The position numbers and the translations under genes were made by a program. Positions 16,397 to 26,088 of a stretch of 53,382 nucleotides of DNA are shown here, piece after piece; the first letter of the stretch is position 1, and every line of letters begins with the position of its first letter. Under the pieces are notes generated by a model. It had not been told where the DNA came from and ran no database searches. It saw only the letters and a list, made by a program, of their open reading frames with translations. The DNA comes from Halolamina rubra (GTDB lineage Archaea > Halobacteriota > Halobacteria > Halobacteriales > Haloferacaceae), in contig NZ_BBJN01000024.1 in assembly GCF_000739555.1 (NCBI RefSeq), positions 1 through 53,382 on the forward strand. Reading direction: 5' to 3'.

Positions 16397-17121
16397 CGGT
16401 CGGATAGTTCTGCGGCTGTGGTTTCTGACGGCTGCAGATCGGTCTGTACGACTTCTCGTGCGTCCCACGCGGCGAACGTCCGCGCGAGCCGAGCGATCGC
16501 GGCGAAGACGCCTTCGACCGTGTCGTTGCTGGCGACGGCCGCTTCGAACCGGTCGATCCACCCTAGCTGGGAGAGCGCCTGGGCCTGAAGCTCGCGGACC
16601 GCATCGAGGTCCGCTTCGGCGCCGTTAGCTTCGAGCAACGCCGCCTCCCGGTCGCAGAGCGCGCGCATGAACTCGAAGCATGCGGCGACGTGGTCGGGGA
16701 TGTCGTCGCCGCGCTCGGGCGTGAACTCGGCGGCGGCGTACAACTGCGCCATGTCGGCCGCCGGGTCGCCGAGGAACTCGCCGGCCTCTCCCGCGGTGTG
16801 ATACCGCGAGTCTGACTCGAACGCCTCGCTCGGATCGGTCGCGTGAGCCGAGGCGAACGGCGGGACGTAGTGGCTCCCCGGAACGACGAACAGGTTGTCG
16901 TAGCCGATCGCCAGCGCGTCGGCGTCGTAGTCGCCGCCGCGGAGATCCGCCGTCTCGATGTCGATCGGGAACACCTCGGCGACGGCCGCGAACGCCCCTC
17001 GATCGAGCGCGGCGGCGACCGTCTCCGTTTCGCCGTCGAAGGTGGCGGCCAACAGCCCGTACAGGCGAGCACGGGCCCTCGCCATCGCCGCATCGTCGTC
17101 GGGTGGTGTGTGTTCGGCCAT
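16393..17121 (-). CDS. TorD/DmsD-like chaperone for the molybdoenzyme
   Basis: The all-alpha acidic protein is ~242 aa. It starts at ATG 17121 (MAEHTPP) or GTG 17130, which overlaps the stop of the catalytic subunit. Characteristic TorD-family elements are the LYGLLAATF helix near the N terminus, YDNLFVVPGSHYVPPFAS (~77-94) and DHVAACFEFMRALCDREAALL (~150-170). TorD/DmsD proteins bind the Tat leader of the catalytic subunit and hold it until cofactor insertion. The partner is the RR-containing subunit encoded just upstream. The stop overlaps the apbC start by 4 bp, so maturation factors are co-translated with the enzyme. Confidence 0.88.
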   Translation of the reverse strand: MAEHTPPDDDAAMARARARLYGLLAATFDGETETVAAALDRGAFAAVAEVFPIDIETADLRGGDYDADALAIGYDNLFVVPGSHYVPPFASAHATDPSEAFESDSRYHTAGEAGEFLGDPAADMAQLYAAAEFTPERGDDIPDHVAACFEFMRALCDREAALLEANGAEADLDAVRELQAQALSQLGWIDRFEAAVASNDTVEGVFAAIARLARTFAAWDAREVVQTDLQPSETTAAELSDR

Positions 17122-17126
17122 GGGGA

Positions 17127-20100
17127 TCACCGCCGCTCCACGTCGACGAACGCGTCGTACTGTGCGTTACTCCCGCCGACCAGATCCGAGAGCCCGGTGT
17201 CCCCGAGCTCCTCGTCTAGCGGCTGGACGTGGTTGATCGCGAAGCCGGCGTCGCGACCCTTCGCGTACCCGGCCTCCTCGGTCATCGGCTCGTCGAACTG
17301 GTAGTCGCTGTGCCCGTCGGCCTCGACTGCCGGCCGCGTTTCGCCGTCGATCGTCTCGGCAGTCGCGCCGTCGCCCGTCCGACCCCAGCCCCACATCGCG
17401 CCGACGACGCCGGGGCGGATCCCGCTCGTGACCATCGCGACCGCGTCGACGGTGGTGCGGCCCGCATCGAGGGCGATCTCGTCGCCGTTCTCGATGCCGC
17501 GCTCTGCGGCGTCCTGCGGGTTGATCCACACGGGGTTCTCCGGACGGGTCTCGCGGAGCCACGGGCTGTTCTGTGTGCGGTGCATCCCCTGGGTTCGCGG
17601 TTTCCAGTTGATCAGCCGGAGCGGGCGCTCCCGGTCGTCGTCGCCGCTCACCGCGGCCTGGACGGTTCCGTCGTAGTGCTCCACGTCGTCGACCCGCGGG
17701 AGCGGGTCGAACCGCTCACCGGTGAAGGAGTGTTTCCCCTTCGGAACGACCTCGCTGTAGAAGTCGACGCGGGACTCGAGCTTGTAGCGCATGTGCTCGC
17801 CGTCGTAGGCGTTCGAGTCGTCCGTCCGCTCGGCGTAGTCGTACCCGTGGCCGTGCTCGGCGAACGCTTCGTCGTAGCCCGCGGTCGGCTCCTCGAAGCG
17901 GCCACCGCGGTTCAACACGGTGACGACCTTTGCCCACTCCTCGTCGGTGACCGCCGCCTTCCAGCGGTCGAGGTCGAACTGCTCGCCCAGGCCGTTCTCG
18001 TGGCTCTCGCGGAACACCCGCAGTTCGTCCTCGCTCGCGTCCGCGACGGGATCGCGACTGTACGCGATGTTGGCCGCGAGCTTCAGGTAGAAGTCCTCTG
18101 CCTGTTCGAGGGGCCAGCGGTCGCCGTCCGCGTCGGGGATGGCGTCCTCGCCGACACCGGGGAGATCGAGCTCCGACCACAGCTCGATGAGCACGTCCTC
18201 GAACGGCCGCGCGTTCGGGACGACCGACACCGCCGGCTGGCTGATCTTCTCGTCGGCCAGCCGCTTGTTCGGGTACGTCCCGAAGTTCTCCCACCGTTCG
18301 AGGTAGGTCGGCTCGGGGAGGATGTAGTCGGCGTACTGGCTGGTCTCGCCGATCACCGTGTCCGAGGCGACGATCAGCGGGATGGTGTCGGTGTCCTCGA
18401 GTATCGCCGGGATCTCGTCGCCGCCGGCGATCGCCATCACGTGGTTGTTCGAGTACGGCCGGATGAACAGCGCCTCGACGCCGTACGGGTACTCGTCGGC
18501 GGCGCTGCCGTACAGTTCTTGAGTCGCCTGCGGCGGCGCGACCGGGAACCACGGCCGCTTCGCCGGGTAGCCGTCGTCGCGGTCGAACAGCGAGGTGTCC
18601 TCGTAGTTGACGCCGCCCCGAAGCAGGGGGATCCCCCACGGCGAGTGTCCGTCGGGGACCGAGCCGAGTTCGTACCGGCCGGACATGGTGTCGTAGCCCG
18701 CGTAGGGGGTGATCTGGCCACCCTTCCAGTCGTAGTTGCCGATGAGGTGCTGGAGGGTGGCGATCGCCCGCGTGTTGTAGAAGCCGTTCGTGTGCTTCGC
18801 CGGGCCGCGGTAGGCCATGATCGCCGCCCGCTTACCGTGGCTGGTGAACTCGTCGGCGATCTCGCCGATCTTCTCGGCCGACACGCCGGCCATCTCCGCG
18901 TACTCCTCGATCGTGTGTTCGAAGACGCGCTCGCGGTACTGGCTCCAGACGCTTCGCACCGCCGTGCCGTCGACGGTGAGGTCGACGTCGAGAACGGCCG
19001 TCTCGACCTCGCTCGCCGGCCGGGGCTCGCCCGTCGCCGCGTCGACGGCGACGAAGTCGTCCGCGGTGTCGGCGTCCGCCGGAACGAGTCCGAGATCGCT
19101 GGCTCGCGCCTTCGGCCCCGCCTCCTCGTCGACGAGGACGAGGTGTGACGCGTCGCTCCAGGTTGGTTCGTCGTCGTCGCTCGCGGCCGACTGTGAGGGG
19201 TTCTGGAGGTACGTCAGGTCGTGGCGGTCGTTCTCGACGATCCACCGCGCCATCCCGAGCGCGAGCGCGCCGTCCGCGCCGGGTTCGACGGGGACCCACG
19301 TGTCGGCCTTCTCGGCGGTCTTCGACAGGCGCGGATCGACGACGTCCATCCGCATCCCGTCCTCGATGGCGTTGGTCAGCTTCGGGGCGAGCCACGTCGG
19401 CCCCTTGTTGGCGACCATCGGGTTGGTCCCCCAGACGATGAGGTACTCGCAGTTCTCGATGTCGGGGTACTGCCGCTTCTTCTGGGCGGCGTGGGAGCGC
19501 ACGTTGCCCATCACGCTCGAGACGCCGCAGGTCCCGGCGTGGTGGACGCTGTTTATCGATCCCAGCCCCTGGTGCCAGAGCCGGTTCCGGATGAAGTTCC
19601 GGCGGAACCCGCCGACGTCGACGATCTGGTTGGACTTCGGCCCCAGATCGGGGTGGTCGGTGTCGATGAGGTCGTCGCCGTACTTCTCGTCGAACGCCGA
19701 CTTGGACAGCTCGCCGTTCTGGACGGCCTCCCAGTCGCTCATCACGGCCTCCTGTGGCGCGTATCCCCAGATGTCTTCCAGTCCGGGGTGGCCGAGTTCG
19801 TCGTCGCCTTCGACGATCTCCCGGATGGCCTGGTCCCAGGAGACGGTTTTCCACTCCCCCGAGCCGCGCGGACCGACGCGCTTCATCGGTTGCCGGACGC
19901 GGTAGCTGTCGAAGGCCGTCTGGATCCCCGCCTGCCCTTTCAGGCAGATCCGGCCGCCCGATAGCGACCAGCGATCGGTGTCGACGTCGCCGCTCCCCTC
20001 GACGTCGCCCATCGCCACGTCCGCCGGATCGCTGTCGTATGGCACCTGTGAGAACGGCTGCGTGTTGAGGAACGAGTACGGGTTCCCGGCGAGCTTGCGG

Positions 20101-20384
20101 ACGAGCGAGCTGTACTCGCCGGTGCCGCTCCCGTCCGCGAGCCGCACCTTGATCGGACAGAACGTGTTACACTGTCCGCAGGTGGTGTGGATCACGTCGC
20201 TCGCACCGTACTCGCCGTAGTCGTCCCCGACGTAGTGCTGCTTCTCGTCCGTCCAGAGGTCGTCCATGTCCACGTCGACCGCGGCGTTGCTCGCCGCCGC
20301 GATGACGCCGATACTCCCGGCCGCCTTGACGAAGTCACGACGCGAGACGCTCGCGCCGTCATCGCCTGAATCGTCAGTACTCAT
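17127..20384 (-). CDS. molybdopterin oxidoreductase catalytic subunit, polysulfide/tetrathionate reductase type
   Basis: The 1085-aa protein opens with a Tat-like leader SRRDFVKAAGSIGVIAAA (14-31) for folded export. The [4Fe-4S] motif is Cys69-x2-Cys72-x3-Cys76-x70-Cys147. HHAGTCGVSSVMG places Cys286 as the probable Mo ligand, as in Psr/Ttr/Arr-type enzymes rather than the Ser or Asp of DMSO and nitrate reductases. The C-terminal molybdopterin-binding domain begins near INWKPRTQGMHRTQNSPWL (~943-961). Length and subunit set (FeS + NrfD-like + Mo) fit tetrathionate, thiosulfate or polysulfide reductases, and sulfur-handling genes downstream agree. Arsenate or selenate reduction cannot be excluded. 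It overlaps the NrfD gene by 4 bp. Confidence 0.9.
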   Translation of the reverse strand: MSTDDSGDDGASVSRRDFVKAAGSIGVIAAASNAAVDVDMDDLWTDEKQHYVGDDYGEYGASDVIHTTCGQCNTFCPIKVRLADGSGTGEYSSLVRKLAGNPYSFLNTQPFSQVPYDSDPADVAMGDVEGSGDVDTDRWSLSGGRICLKGQAGIQTAFDSYRVRQPMKRVGPRGSGEWKTVSWDQAIREIVEGDDELGHPGLEDIWGYAPQEAVMSDWEAVQNGELSKSAFDEKYGDDLIDTDHPDLGPKSNQIVDVGGFRRNFIRNRLWHQGLGSINSVHHAGTCGVSSVMGNVRSHAAQKKRQYPDIENCEYLIVWGTNPMVANKGPTWLAPKLTNAIEDGMRMDVVDPRLSKTAEKADTWVPVEPGADGALALGMARWIVENDRHDLTYLQNPSQSAASDDDEPTWSDASHLVLVDEEAGPKARASDLGLVPADADTADDFVAVDAATGEPRPASEVETAVLDVDLTVDGTAVRSVWSQYRERVFEHTIEEYAEMAGVSAEKIGEIADEFTSHGKRAAIMAYRGPAKHTNGFYNTRAIATLQHLIGNYDWKGGQITPYAGYDTMSGRYELGSVPDGHSPWGIPLLRGGVNYEDTSLFDRDDGYPAKRPWFPVAPPQATQELYGSAADEYPYGVEALFIRPYSNNHVMAIAGGDEIPAILEDTDTIPLIVASDTVIGETSQYADYILPEPTYLERWENFGTYPNKRLADEKISQPAVSVVPNARPFEDVLIELWSELDLPGVGEDAIPDADGDRWPLEQAEDFYLKLAANIAYSRDPVADASEDELRVFRESHENGLGEQFDLDRWKAAVTDEEWAKVVTVLNRGGRFEEPTAGYDEAFAEHGHGYDYAERTDDSNAYDGEHMRYKLESRVDFYSEVVPKGKHSFTGERFDPLPRVDDVEHYDGTVQAAVSGDDDRERPLRLINWKPRTQGMHRTQNSPWLRETRPENPVWINPQDAAERGIENGDEIALDAGRTTVDAVAMVTSGIRPGVVGAMWGWGRTGDGATAETIDGETRPAVEADGHSDYQFDEPMTEEAGYAKGRDAGFAINHVQPLDEELGDTGLSDLVGGSNAQYDAFVDVERR

Positions 20385-21652
20385 TCGTGTTCACCTCCAG
20401 TAAGCGGCGTCAACGGCAGCGTCTCCGCACCGATCGTGTACAACAGCAGGCCGACGCCGATCATGCCGACGCTCGTCCCCCACTCGACCAGCGTCGGGAA
20501 GTACATACCGTGAGGGAGCCCCTCCATCACCGGCATGACCTGCGCCGGGACGACGATGTTGAACCGGACCGCGACGATCCCGACGACGACGCTCAGTCCC
20601 GCCAGCACCATCACCGACGGCGTGCGGCGCCAGGATCGCTTGCTCAGCAGGACCATCGGGAACACCCAGCTGAACCCGATCATGAACCACCAGAACGACC
20701 ACGACATCGGGCCGTACATGATGACCTGCCAGGTCTCGATCTCGTGGGGGTGGACGCTGGCGATCGCGATGAACGTCTCGATGGCGGTCAGGGCGGCGTC
20801 GACGACGATGAAGCCGATCACCAGCTGTGCAAGCCGGTCGAGCAGGTCCGGATCGACCGACTCCCCGTCGAACAGCCGGGTCCGAAGCACGTAGATCATC
20901 ATCACGAGCGCGGTCCCGCTGAGCAGCGCCGAGATGACGAATATCACCGGGAAGAGGCCGCTGTTCCAGTAGGGGCGGGCCTTCGAGACGGCGAACAGCA
21001 CGCCAGTGCCGCCGTGGACCATGAAGATCGCGAGCGGGATCCCGACGATGCCGGCCCGCTTGAGCCAGCGCTGGTCGAACGACTGAGACTCCTCGCTCGT
21101 CTCCAGCCGACCGAGCGCGAGCGCCGCGTAGAACCGTTCTTTGAGCCCCGAGGTGCGTTCGGCGACCCGTGCGAGATCGATCCGCATCGAGAAGTACAGC
21201 TCCGTGACCAGGATCCCGATGTAGGCCACGTACGCGTGGACCTCCCACGAGAGCGCGGAGGTCAGCTGGCGCCAGATGAACGGGAAGTACATCCGGTCCA
21301 TCCGTCCGAGGTCGATCCAGACGAACAGCAGCGCCACCGCCATGCTGATGATGGCCGCGAACAGCGCGTCGCGGTCGATCCGGTGCATCCCCTCGACCTC
21401 GAAGACGTTGGCCATCGTACTCACGAGGAACGCGCCGGCGGAGAGGCCGACGAAGTAGATGTAGAAGGCGACCCACGCGCCCCAGGGGACGATGCTCGTG
21501 AGGTTCGTGCTCGCCATCCCCTCCGTGAGCCGGAAGTACGTCGCGTACGCGCCCACCGTGACGAGTACACCGACGACCGCGTACCAGGCGACGCGGAGCC
21601 GGTCGTCTTCGAACCCGGGATCGAACTCGAAGCGTGAACTCTGTGTCGACAT
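20381..21652 (-). CDS. NrfD/PsrC-like quinol-oxidising membrane subunit
   Basis: The 423-aa integral membrane protein has about nine to ten hydrophobic helices (for example AWYAVVGVLVTVGAYATYF, ~22-40, and VGMIGVGLLLYTIG near the end) and typical NrfD patches such as PWGAWVAFYIYFVGLSAG. PsrC/NrfD/TtrC subunits oxidise menaquinol at the membrane and pass electrons to the ferredoxin-like subunit. The stop overlaps the ATG of the Mo subunit (ATGA), and it starts 4 bp after the ferredoxin gene, so stoichiometric expression is expected. Confidence 0.9.
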   Translation of the reverse strand: MSTQSSRFEFDPGFEDDRLRVAWYAVVGVLVTVGAYATYFRLTEGMASTNLTSIVPWGAWVAFYIYFVGLSAGAFLVSTMANVFEVEGMHRIDRDALFAAIISMAVALLFVWIDLGRMDRMYFPFIWRQLTSALSWEVHAYVAYIGILVTELYFSMRIDLARVAERTSGLKERFYAALALGRLETSEESQSFDQRWLKRAGIVGIPLAIFMVHGGTGVLFAVSKARPYWNSGLFPVIFVISALLSGTALVMMIYVLRTRLFDGESVDPDLLDRLAQLVIGFIVVDAALTAIETFIAIASVHPHEIETWQVIMYGPMSWSFWWFMIGFSWVFPMVLLSKRSWRRTPSVMVLAGLSVVVGIVAVRFNIVVPAQVMPVMEGLPHGMYFPTLVEWGTSVGMIGVGLLLYTIGAETLPLTPLTGGEHE

Positions 21653-21656
21653 CGGT

Positions 21657-22688
21657 CTATTTGAGGTAGTAGACGTTGGGGTCGGTCCCCTCGTCCTCTT
21701 TCAGTTGGAACGCGCGTGACGAGTCGGCCATCTGTGCGACGTCGCTGTCGGGGTTCTCGAGGTCGCCCATGTTCCGGGCGTCGCCGACGCACGTCTCGAC
21801 GCAGGCGGGCTCTTCGCCGCGCTCTAACCGGTGGGTGCAGAAGCTGCACTTGCGGATGTTCCCGATCGGCGATTTCCCCTCCTCGCGCGGCCCGCGGTCG
21901 ACGCCGTACTCGGGGCTGGTCAGTTCGCCGGCCTCGTCGACCTCGTCGTCGTAGTTCTCGCCGAAGTCGAAGTACCGCGCCCCGTACGGGCAGGCGATGT
22001 TGCAGTACCGGCAGCCGATACAGCGGTCGTAGTCGATGTTGACCACGCCGTCGTCCATCTTGTACGTCGCCGAGACCGGACACACCTGCACACACGGCGG
22101 GTTGTCGCACTGCATACACGGGCGAGGCACGTTCGTCCGCGTGACGTTCGGGAACTCGCCGTGTTCCTCCTCCATCACGACGTTGTACGACACGCCGGGC
22201 GGCGTCCGGTTCTCGGACTTACACGCGACCGTACACGAGTCACAGCCGACGCATTTCTGGAGGTCGATCACCATCCCCCACTTCTCGTCGCCCGCGCCGA
22301 TCCCACCGTCGGCCTCTTCGCCGTCGACCTGCGCCGACTCAGTCGCAACCGCATCCATCGACCCAACGCTACAACTCAACGACTCGGCCGTGTCCGTCGA
22401 GACAGTCTGGTCGCCGGCGTCGACCGCCGGGTTCGGTGTCTCGAGATACGCCTCGCCGAACTCCTCTGCGGCGGCTTCATCGTACTTCTCCCAGTACTCG
22501 TCGCCGGTGATTTCACCGCGGGCGACGCGCTGTGCGTCCTCGGCCATCGCGATGCCGAGGTCGGTGTCAGCCTCGACGTCCGCGAGCTCCTCTCGCGGAT
22601 CGGGCCGCTCGTTCTCCACCATCGCGTCGAGGTCGGCCTTCCCGACGTTCGGGATACCGGGGAGCGTGTCGTCGTCCGTGGCGCTCAT
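21657..22688 (-). CDS. four-cluster 4Fe-4S ferredoxin-like subunit of the molybdoenzyme
   Basis: The protein is ~343 aa from ATG 22688; GTG 22697 is a three-codon longer option and a GGGGTGG precedes the ATG. A ~140-residue acidic N-terminal extension unusual for DmsB/TtrB precedes four Cys groups: [42 protein letters not shown] and [20 protein letters not shown]. These match the electron-transfer chain of DmsB/PsrB/TtrB subunits between the quinol site and the Mo catalytic subunit. It is the first gene of the operon. Its promoter lies in 22689-23027 together with the shared 20-bp motif at 22849-22868. Confidence 0.92.
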   Translation of the reverse strand: MSATDDDTLPGIPNVGKADLDAMVENERPDPREELADVEADTDLGIAMAEDAQRVARGEITGDEYWEKYDEAAAEEFGEAYLETPNPAVDAGDQTVSTDTAESLSCSVGSMDAVATESAQVDGEEADGGIGAGDEKWGMVIDLQKCVGCDSCTVACKSENRTPPGVSYNVVMEEEHGEFPNVTRTNVPRPCMQCDNPPCVQVCPVSATYKMDDGVVNIDYDRCIGCRYCNIACPYGARYFDFGENYDDEVDEAGELTSPEYGVDRGPREEGKSPIGNIRKCSFCTHRLERGEEPACVETCVGDARNMGDLENPDSDVAQMADSSRAFQLKEDEGTDPNVYYLK

Positions 22689-22848
22689 CGCGACCACCCC
22701 TCACCGGTCGGCGCCTCGACGACCAGTTGCTCCCGCGTCAGCCGGTTAGTCCTGAGGTTCATACACGTATTCGTACGGCTTCCCCCGTGGAGAGGGTGAT
22801 ACCAATATACTCTGAACCGGCCCGAAACCGGAGAAAGACCCCATGTTC

Positions 22849-22868
22849 CGGGTACCAATACTGTTTGG
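22849..22868 (-). promoter_or_regulatory. putative operator: CCAA-N6-TTGG element upstream of the reductase operon
   Basis: On the minus strand the sequence is CCAAACAGTATTGGTACCCG, with CCAA and TTGG arms around a 6-bp centre. It lies ~160-180 bp upstream of the ferredoxin-subunit start, in the 339-bp divergent gap (22689-23027) shared with the Bat-type regulator. A near-identical copy (one mismatch in 20) occurs upstream of the Mo-cofactor operon at 26333-26352, with a shorter copy at 26286-26299. A related half-site (AGTATATTGGTATC) sits nearer the start at ~22798-22811, close to a TATA-like stretch. A shared operator or activator site is inferred. Confidence 0.6.
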
Positions 22869-23027
22869 GTCGGGGTCGGTTGGGGGGAAATCGGGGCGCG
22901 TCTCAAGCCGGGCACCGACCACAGGGATTATTCGACGAGCCGAGTTACCTCCGACTATGCTTTGGTCGAGTCGAAGTGGACGAACGCTATTCCTCCGAAG
23001 GCCTCCCAACTGTCGGACGCGAGCGGC

Positions 23028-24865
23028 ATGAACTGGATCATCGCGCTCTCGATCGTTCTGCGGCTGCTCGGCGTCGGGTACTCGGTTCTACTACTCGCCC
23101 GGACCCGTGACCGCCGGTTCGGCTTTCTGACGCTGCTTTTCTCCTTTATGACCCTTCGTCAGGTACTCACCGTACAGACCGCGACCACCGGGATCGAGGA
23201 GCTTCCCGGCCTCGTTGTGAGCGCGCTCGCCTTGCTGACCGTGTACTATCTCTCGGAGTACGTGACCGAGGAGGACGAGCTCAAGACGAGACTTCGGACG
23301 GTAAACGAGCGTCTTCAGGCTTTCGGAAGGCGATCGAACACGCCGGCCACGCCATATTCATCACCGACTCCGACGGCACTATCGAGTACGCAAACCCGGC
23401 CGTCGAATCGGTCACTGGATACGAGCGGGACGAAGTGATCGGAGAGAACCCGCGGCTCTGGCAGTCCGGGAAACACGGCGACGATTTCTACGCGGAGCTC
23501 TGGGGACAGATCACGTCAGGATCAGTCTGGGAGGGTGAGCTGACGAACCGCCGAAAATCGGGAGAACTACTCTGGATAGACGCGACGATCGCGCCGATCA
23601 CCGAGGACGGGGAGGTGAATCGCTTCGTCGCGATCGAGCGCGATATCACCGAACGAAAGGAGCACGAAATGCGTATCGAGGACCAGAACAAGCGCTTGAC
23701 GGTACTGAACAACACCAACCAAGTGCTTCGCGATATCAACCGCGAACTCGTCGCCGCCTCGACACGGGGCGAGATCGAGGCCGCCGTCTGTGAGCAGTTC
23801 GCTTCGTCGGACCTCTTCGACGTGGCATGGATCGGTAGCCAAGGGCTCGTCGACGGCACAGTTAGCCCGAACTCCTGGGCCGGCAGCGATATCGGATCGG
23901 TCGAGAACCACGTCGAAGCGATGTGTAAGGCGGATCCGACACCCGTCGAGCAAGCGCTGGAGGACCAGAACCCGGTGTTCACCGACGTGGAGGGCGACGA
24001 GTTGGAGACAGTCGACAACAGACGGTGCGTCGTCGTGCCGCTCACCTACCACGAGGCGGAGTACGGCGTCCTCGGCGTCGTCACCAGCGACCCACACGCG
24101 TTCGACCTGATCGAACGGGACGTGTTCGTCGAACTCGGGCAAACGATCGCCGACGCAATCAGCGCCGTCGAGAGCAAGCAGACACTCATCTCCGACAGCG
24201 TAACCGAACTGGAGTTCCGGTTGACGGACGTCGACGAGCCGCTCGCAACGATGGCGGCACAGCTCGATTGTACGGTCACCGTAGAGGACGTCGTCGACGA
24301 CGGCGACGAGAACCCAGTCCAGTACGTTACCGTGACCGAGGCCGAGCCGGATGCCGTCACCGAGTACGCGGCCGGTTCCGAGGCAATCGGTACCGTCGAG
24401 CACGTTCACACGTACGAGGACACGGCGCTTTACCGGCTTTCGGTCGAGCAACCGTCGATCGTCACGACGTTGGCTCAGTACGGGGTGAGCATCGAGTCGT
24501 TCTCGATCACTGGAACCACCGGGAATCTGGTCGCACAGGTGGCCAGTTCGAACGATATTCGAAGCGTCGTCAACGCGCTTCGGACGACCTACGATGGGTT
24601 GACGCTGATCGCACAGCGAGAGCACGAGCGGGAGGTGCAGACTGAAGCCGCCTTCCGAAAACAGCTCACAGCTGCGTTGACGGAGCGACAACGAGAGGCA
24701 GCGCGGACCGCTCATTTCGCCGGGTTCTTCGATTGGCCCCGAGAGCACAGCGGGGAGGAAGTGGCGTCGATGATGGATATCTCACAGACGACGTTTACCC
24801 AGCACCTTCGGGCGGCGGAGCGGAAGCTCTTCGAGGCACTGTTCGACGGCACAGTAGCCACGTAG
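23028..24865 (+). CDS. membrane-anchored PAS-GAF-Bat HTH regulator (frameshifted)
   Basis: Two frames form one protein. From ATG 23028, two or three hydrophobic helices (MNWIIALSIVLRLLG; LVVSALALLTVYYL) lead to ...ERLQAF. Near 23315-23327 the frame changes, and a PAS domain continues as FRKAIEHAGHAIFITDSDGT, then ENPRLWQSGK and a PAC motif VAIERDITERKEH. A GAF-like domain (~23700-24190) and a Bat/HTH_10 output domain follow (LTERQREAARTAHFAGFFDWPRE...MMDISQTTFTQHLRAAE, ~24675-24830). The span is 3n+2, so one base is missing. The intact part from GTG 23435 ends at 24865. Haloarchaeal DmsR is a Bat-type activator of an anaerobic reductase operon. Placement divergent from this reductase suggests the same job, with the membrane segment and PAS/GAF as redox or ligand sensors. 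Confidence 0.82.
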
Positions 24866-24934
24866 TGGGGTGACCGACGCCCCGCTGAGTCACACTCGCC
24901 GGTACGAGGTTTCACTGCCCAGTGAGAAACGCTC

Positions 24935-25585
24935 TCAGTCGCCGATCCGCGTTCGCGCGGCACACAGTTCGGCCCGCGTGTTCGTGTTCGAGACCGAACG
25001 GGTCAGCGGAACGCGGTCGGGGGCGTCCTGATCCTGAACGACCGTCGCGTCGAGTTCGGATACGAGTCGCTGCAGGCGGAGGTCCGACGGTTGCTGCGAA
25101 CAGTACCGTTGCAGCGCCCGGGTGTCGTACACCGCGTGCAAGGGGTGGTGACCGGCGTCGTCCGCCGGGATGATCGCGTCGGCGGGTCGACGTGCGTACT
25201 CGTCGACGAGCCACTCGACCGCAGTGGGATCGAGCTGTGGCATATCGCATCCGCAGACGAACACGGCGTCCGACTCGACCGCACTGATCGCCCCCGCGAT
25301 CCCCGCGAGCGGGCCGCGTCCCCACTCGACGTCGTACCGGTAGCGAACTGGCGGCGAGAGCGCCGGGTCGACGACGGACTGCTTCTCCGGATCGCCGACG
25401 GCGACGACCGGCGTCCGACCGGTCGCGGCCCGCACCGTGTCGACGATGCGAGCGATCATCGGCTGATCCTGGACCGTCGCCAGCGACTTCGGCTCGGGCC
25501 CGAAGCGCTCACTCCCGCCGCCGGCGAGCACGATGGGCGTGACCGACACGGACCGACGGTCGTCCCGGTGCTGCTCGTCGCTCAT
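24935..25585 (-). CDS. mobA: molybdenum cofactor guanylyltransferase MobA
   Basis: The 216-aa nucleotidyltransferase has the signature LAGGGSERFGPEPKSLATV (20-38; Gly-rich loop and Lys contacting GTP), VPVVAVGDPEK-like strand, GRGPLAGIAGAISAVESD and CGCDMPQLDP (metal-binding Asp). MobA joins GMP to Mo-molybdopterin, giving the bis-MGD cofactor needed by DMSO-reductase-family enzymes such as the one at 17127-20384. Its ATG overlaps the stop of the preceding Mo-domain gene by 4 bp (25582-25585). It lies tail-to-tail with the Bat regulator gene. The family and role are well supported. Confidence 0.9.
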   Translation of the reverse strand: MSDEQHRDDRRSVSVTPIVLAGGGSERFGPEPKSLATVQDQPMIARIVDTVRAATGRTPVVAVGDPEKQSVVDPALSPPVRYRYDVEWGRGPLAGIAGAISAVESDAVFVCGCDMPQLDPTAVEWLVDEYARRPADAIIPADDAGHHPLHAVYDTRALQRYCSQQPSDLRLQRLVSELDATVVQDQDAPDRVPLTRSVSNTNTRAELCAARTRIGD

Positions 25586-26088
25586 TCGTACTCGGGGTTG
25601 TCGAGGGTCACTGTCTCGTACCGGTCCGGATCAGCGTCGGCCGGGAGGCTGAGCAGGTCGATCCGGTGGATCCCCTTCACCAGTCGCTCGCCGTCGATAT
25701 CGCCTGCGAGGAACCGCAGCGCGTACGGTCGCGTCTGCCGGAGCTGTTCGCCGTCGCGTTCGAACGCGACGACCCCGTCGAGCGCGTCGGCGACCGGGAC
25801 ACAGATCGCGTAGCCGTCGTCGCTCTCGATCCGGAAGTGCGTCGTCTCCGCCGAGGCGTCGACGAGATCCAGCAGCTCGGTCACCGGCACGCCGGTCCAG
25901 GTGGCGGTCGTCCGCTGCCCGGTCGCACAGCGGATCGTGTACTCCCGGGTGACGGTCGATTCGTCGGCGAAGGTGGCGGCGTCGATCGCACGCTGCTCAC
26001 CGTCGTTGCCGACGACAACGCTCGTCGGCGCGTCCGCGAGCTCGTTCGGGCCGCACCGTCTACGACGGCGCCATCCATCAGGCGTCAC
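25582..26088 (-). CDS. small protein with sulfite-oxidase-type molybdopterin-binding-like domain
   Basis: The protein is ~168 aa from GTG 26088; a GTG at 26112 is a longer option. After an Arg-rich start, the core reads TREYTIRCATGQRTTATWTG (~48-67), VPVTELLDLV, HFRIESDDGYAICVPVADAL and PYALRFLAGDIDGERLVKGI (~120-139). These resemble the Mo-pterin domain of sulfite oxidase/YedY proteins (rules such as ATWTGVPVTELL match), but it is shorter and I do not see the usual catalytic Cys: the only core Cys are in IRCATG and AICVPV. It may bind cofactor for handing on rather than catalyse. It overlaps mobA (ATGA) and the small ORF upstream. Confidence 0.7.
   Translation of the reverse strand: MTPDGWRRRRRCGPNELADAPTSVVVGNDGEQRAIDAATFADESTVTREYTIRCATGQRTTATWTGVPVTELLDLVDASAETTHFRIESDDGYAICVPVADALDGVVAFERDGEQLRQTRPYALRFLAGDIDGERLVKGIHRIDLLSLPADADPDRYETVTLDNPEYE

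Noticed and set aside
17229..19148. 639-aa open frame opposite the molybdoenzyme gene
   Set aside because: It is a by-product of high GC third positions on the other strand; rich in Arg/Val/Gly with no domain, while the minus strand carries a complete molybdoenzyme.
20387..21637. 416-aa open frame opposite the NrfD-like gene
   Set aside because: Extremely Arg/Asp/His-rich shadow of a membrane protein gene, with no family features.
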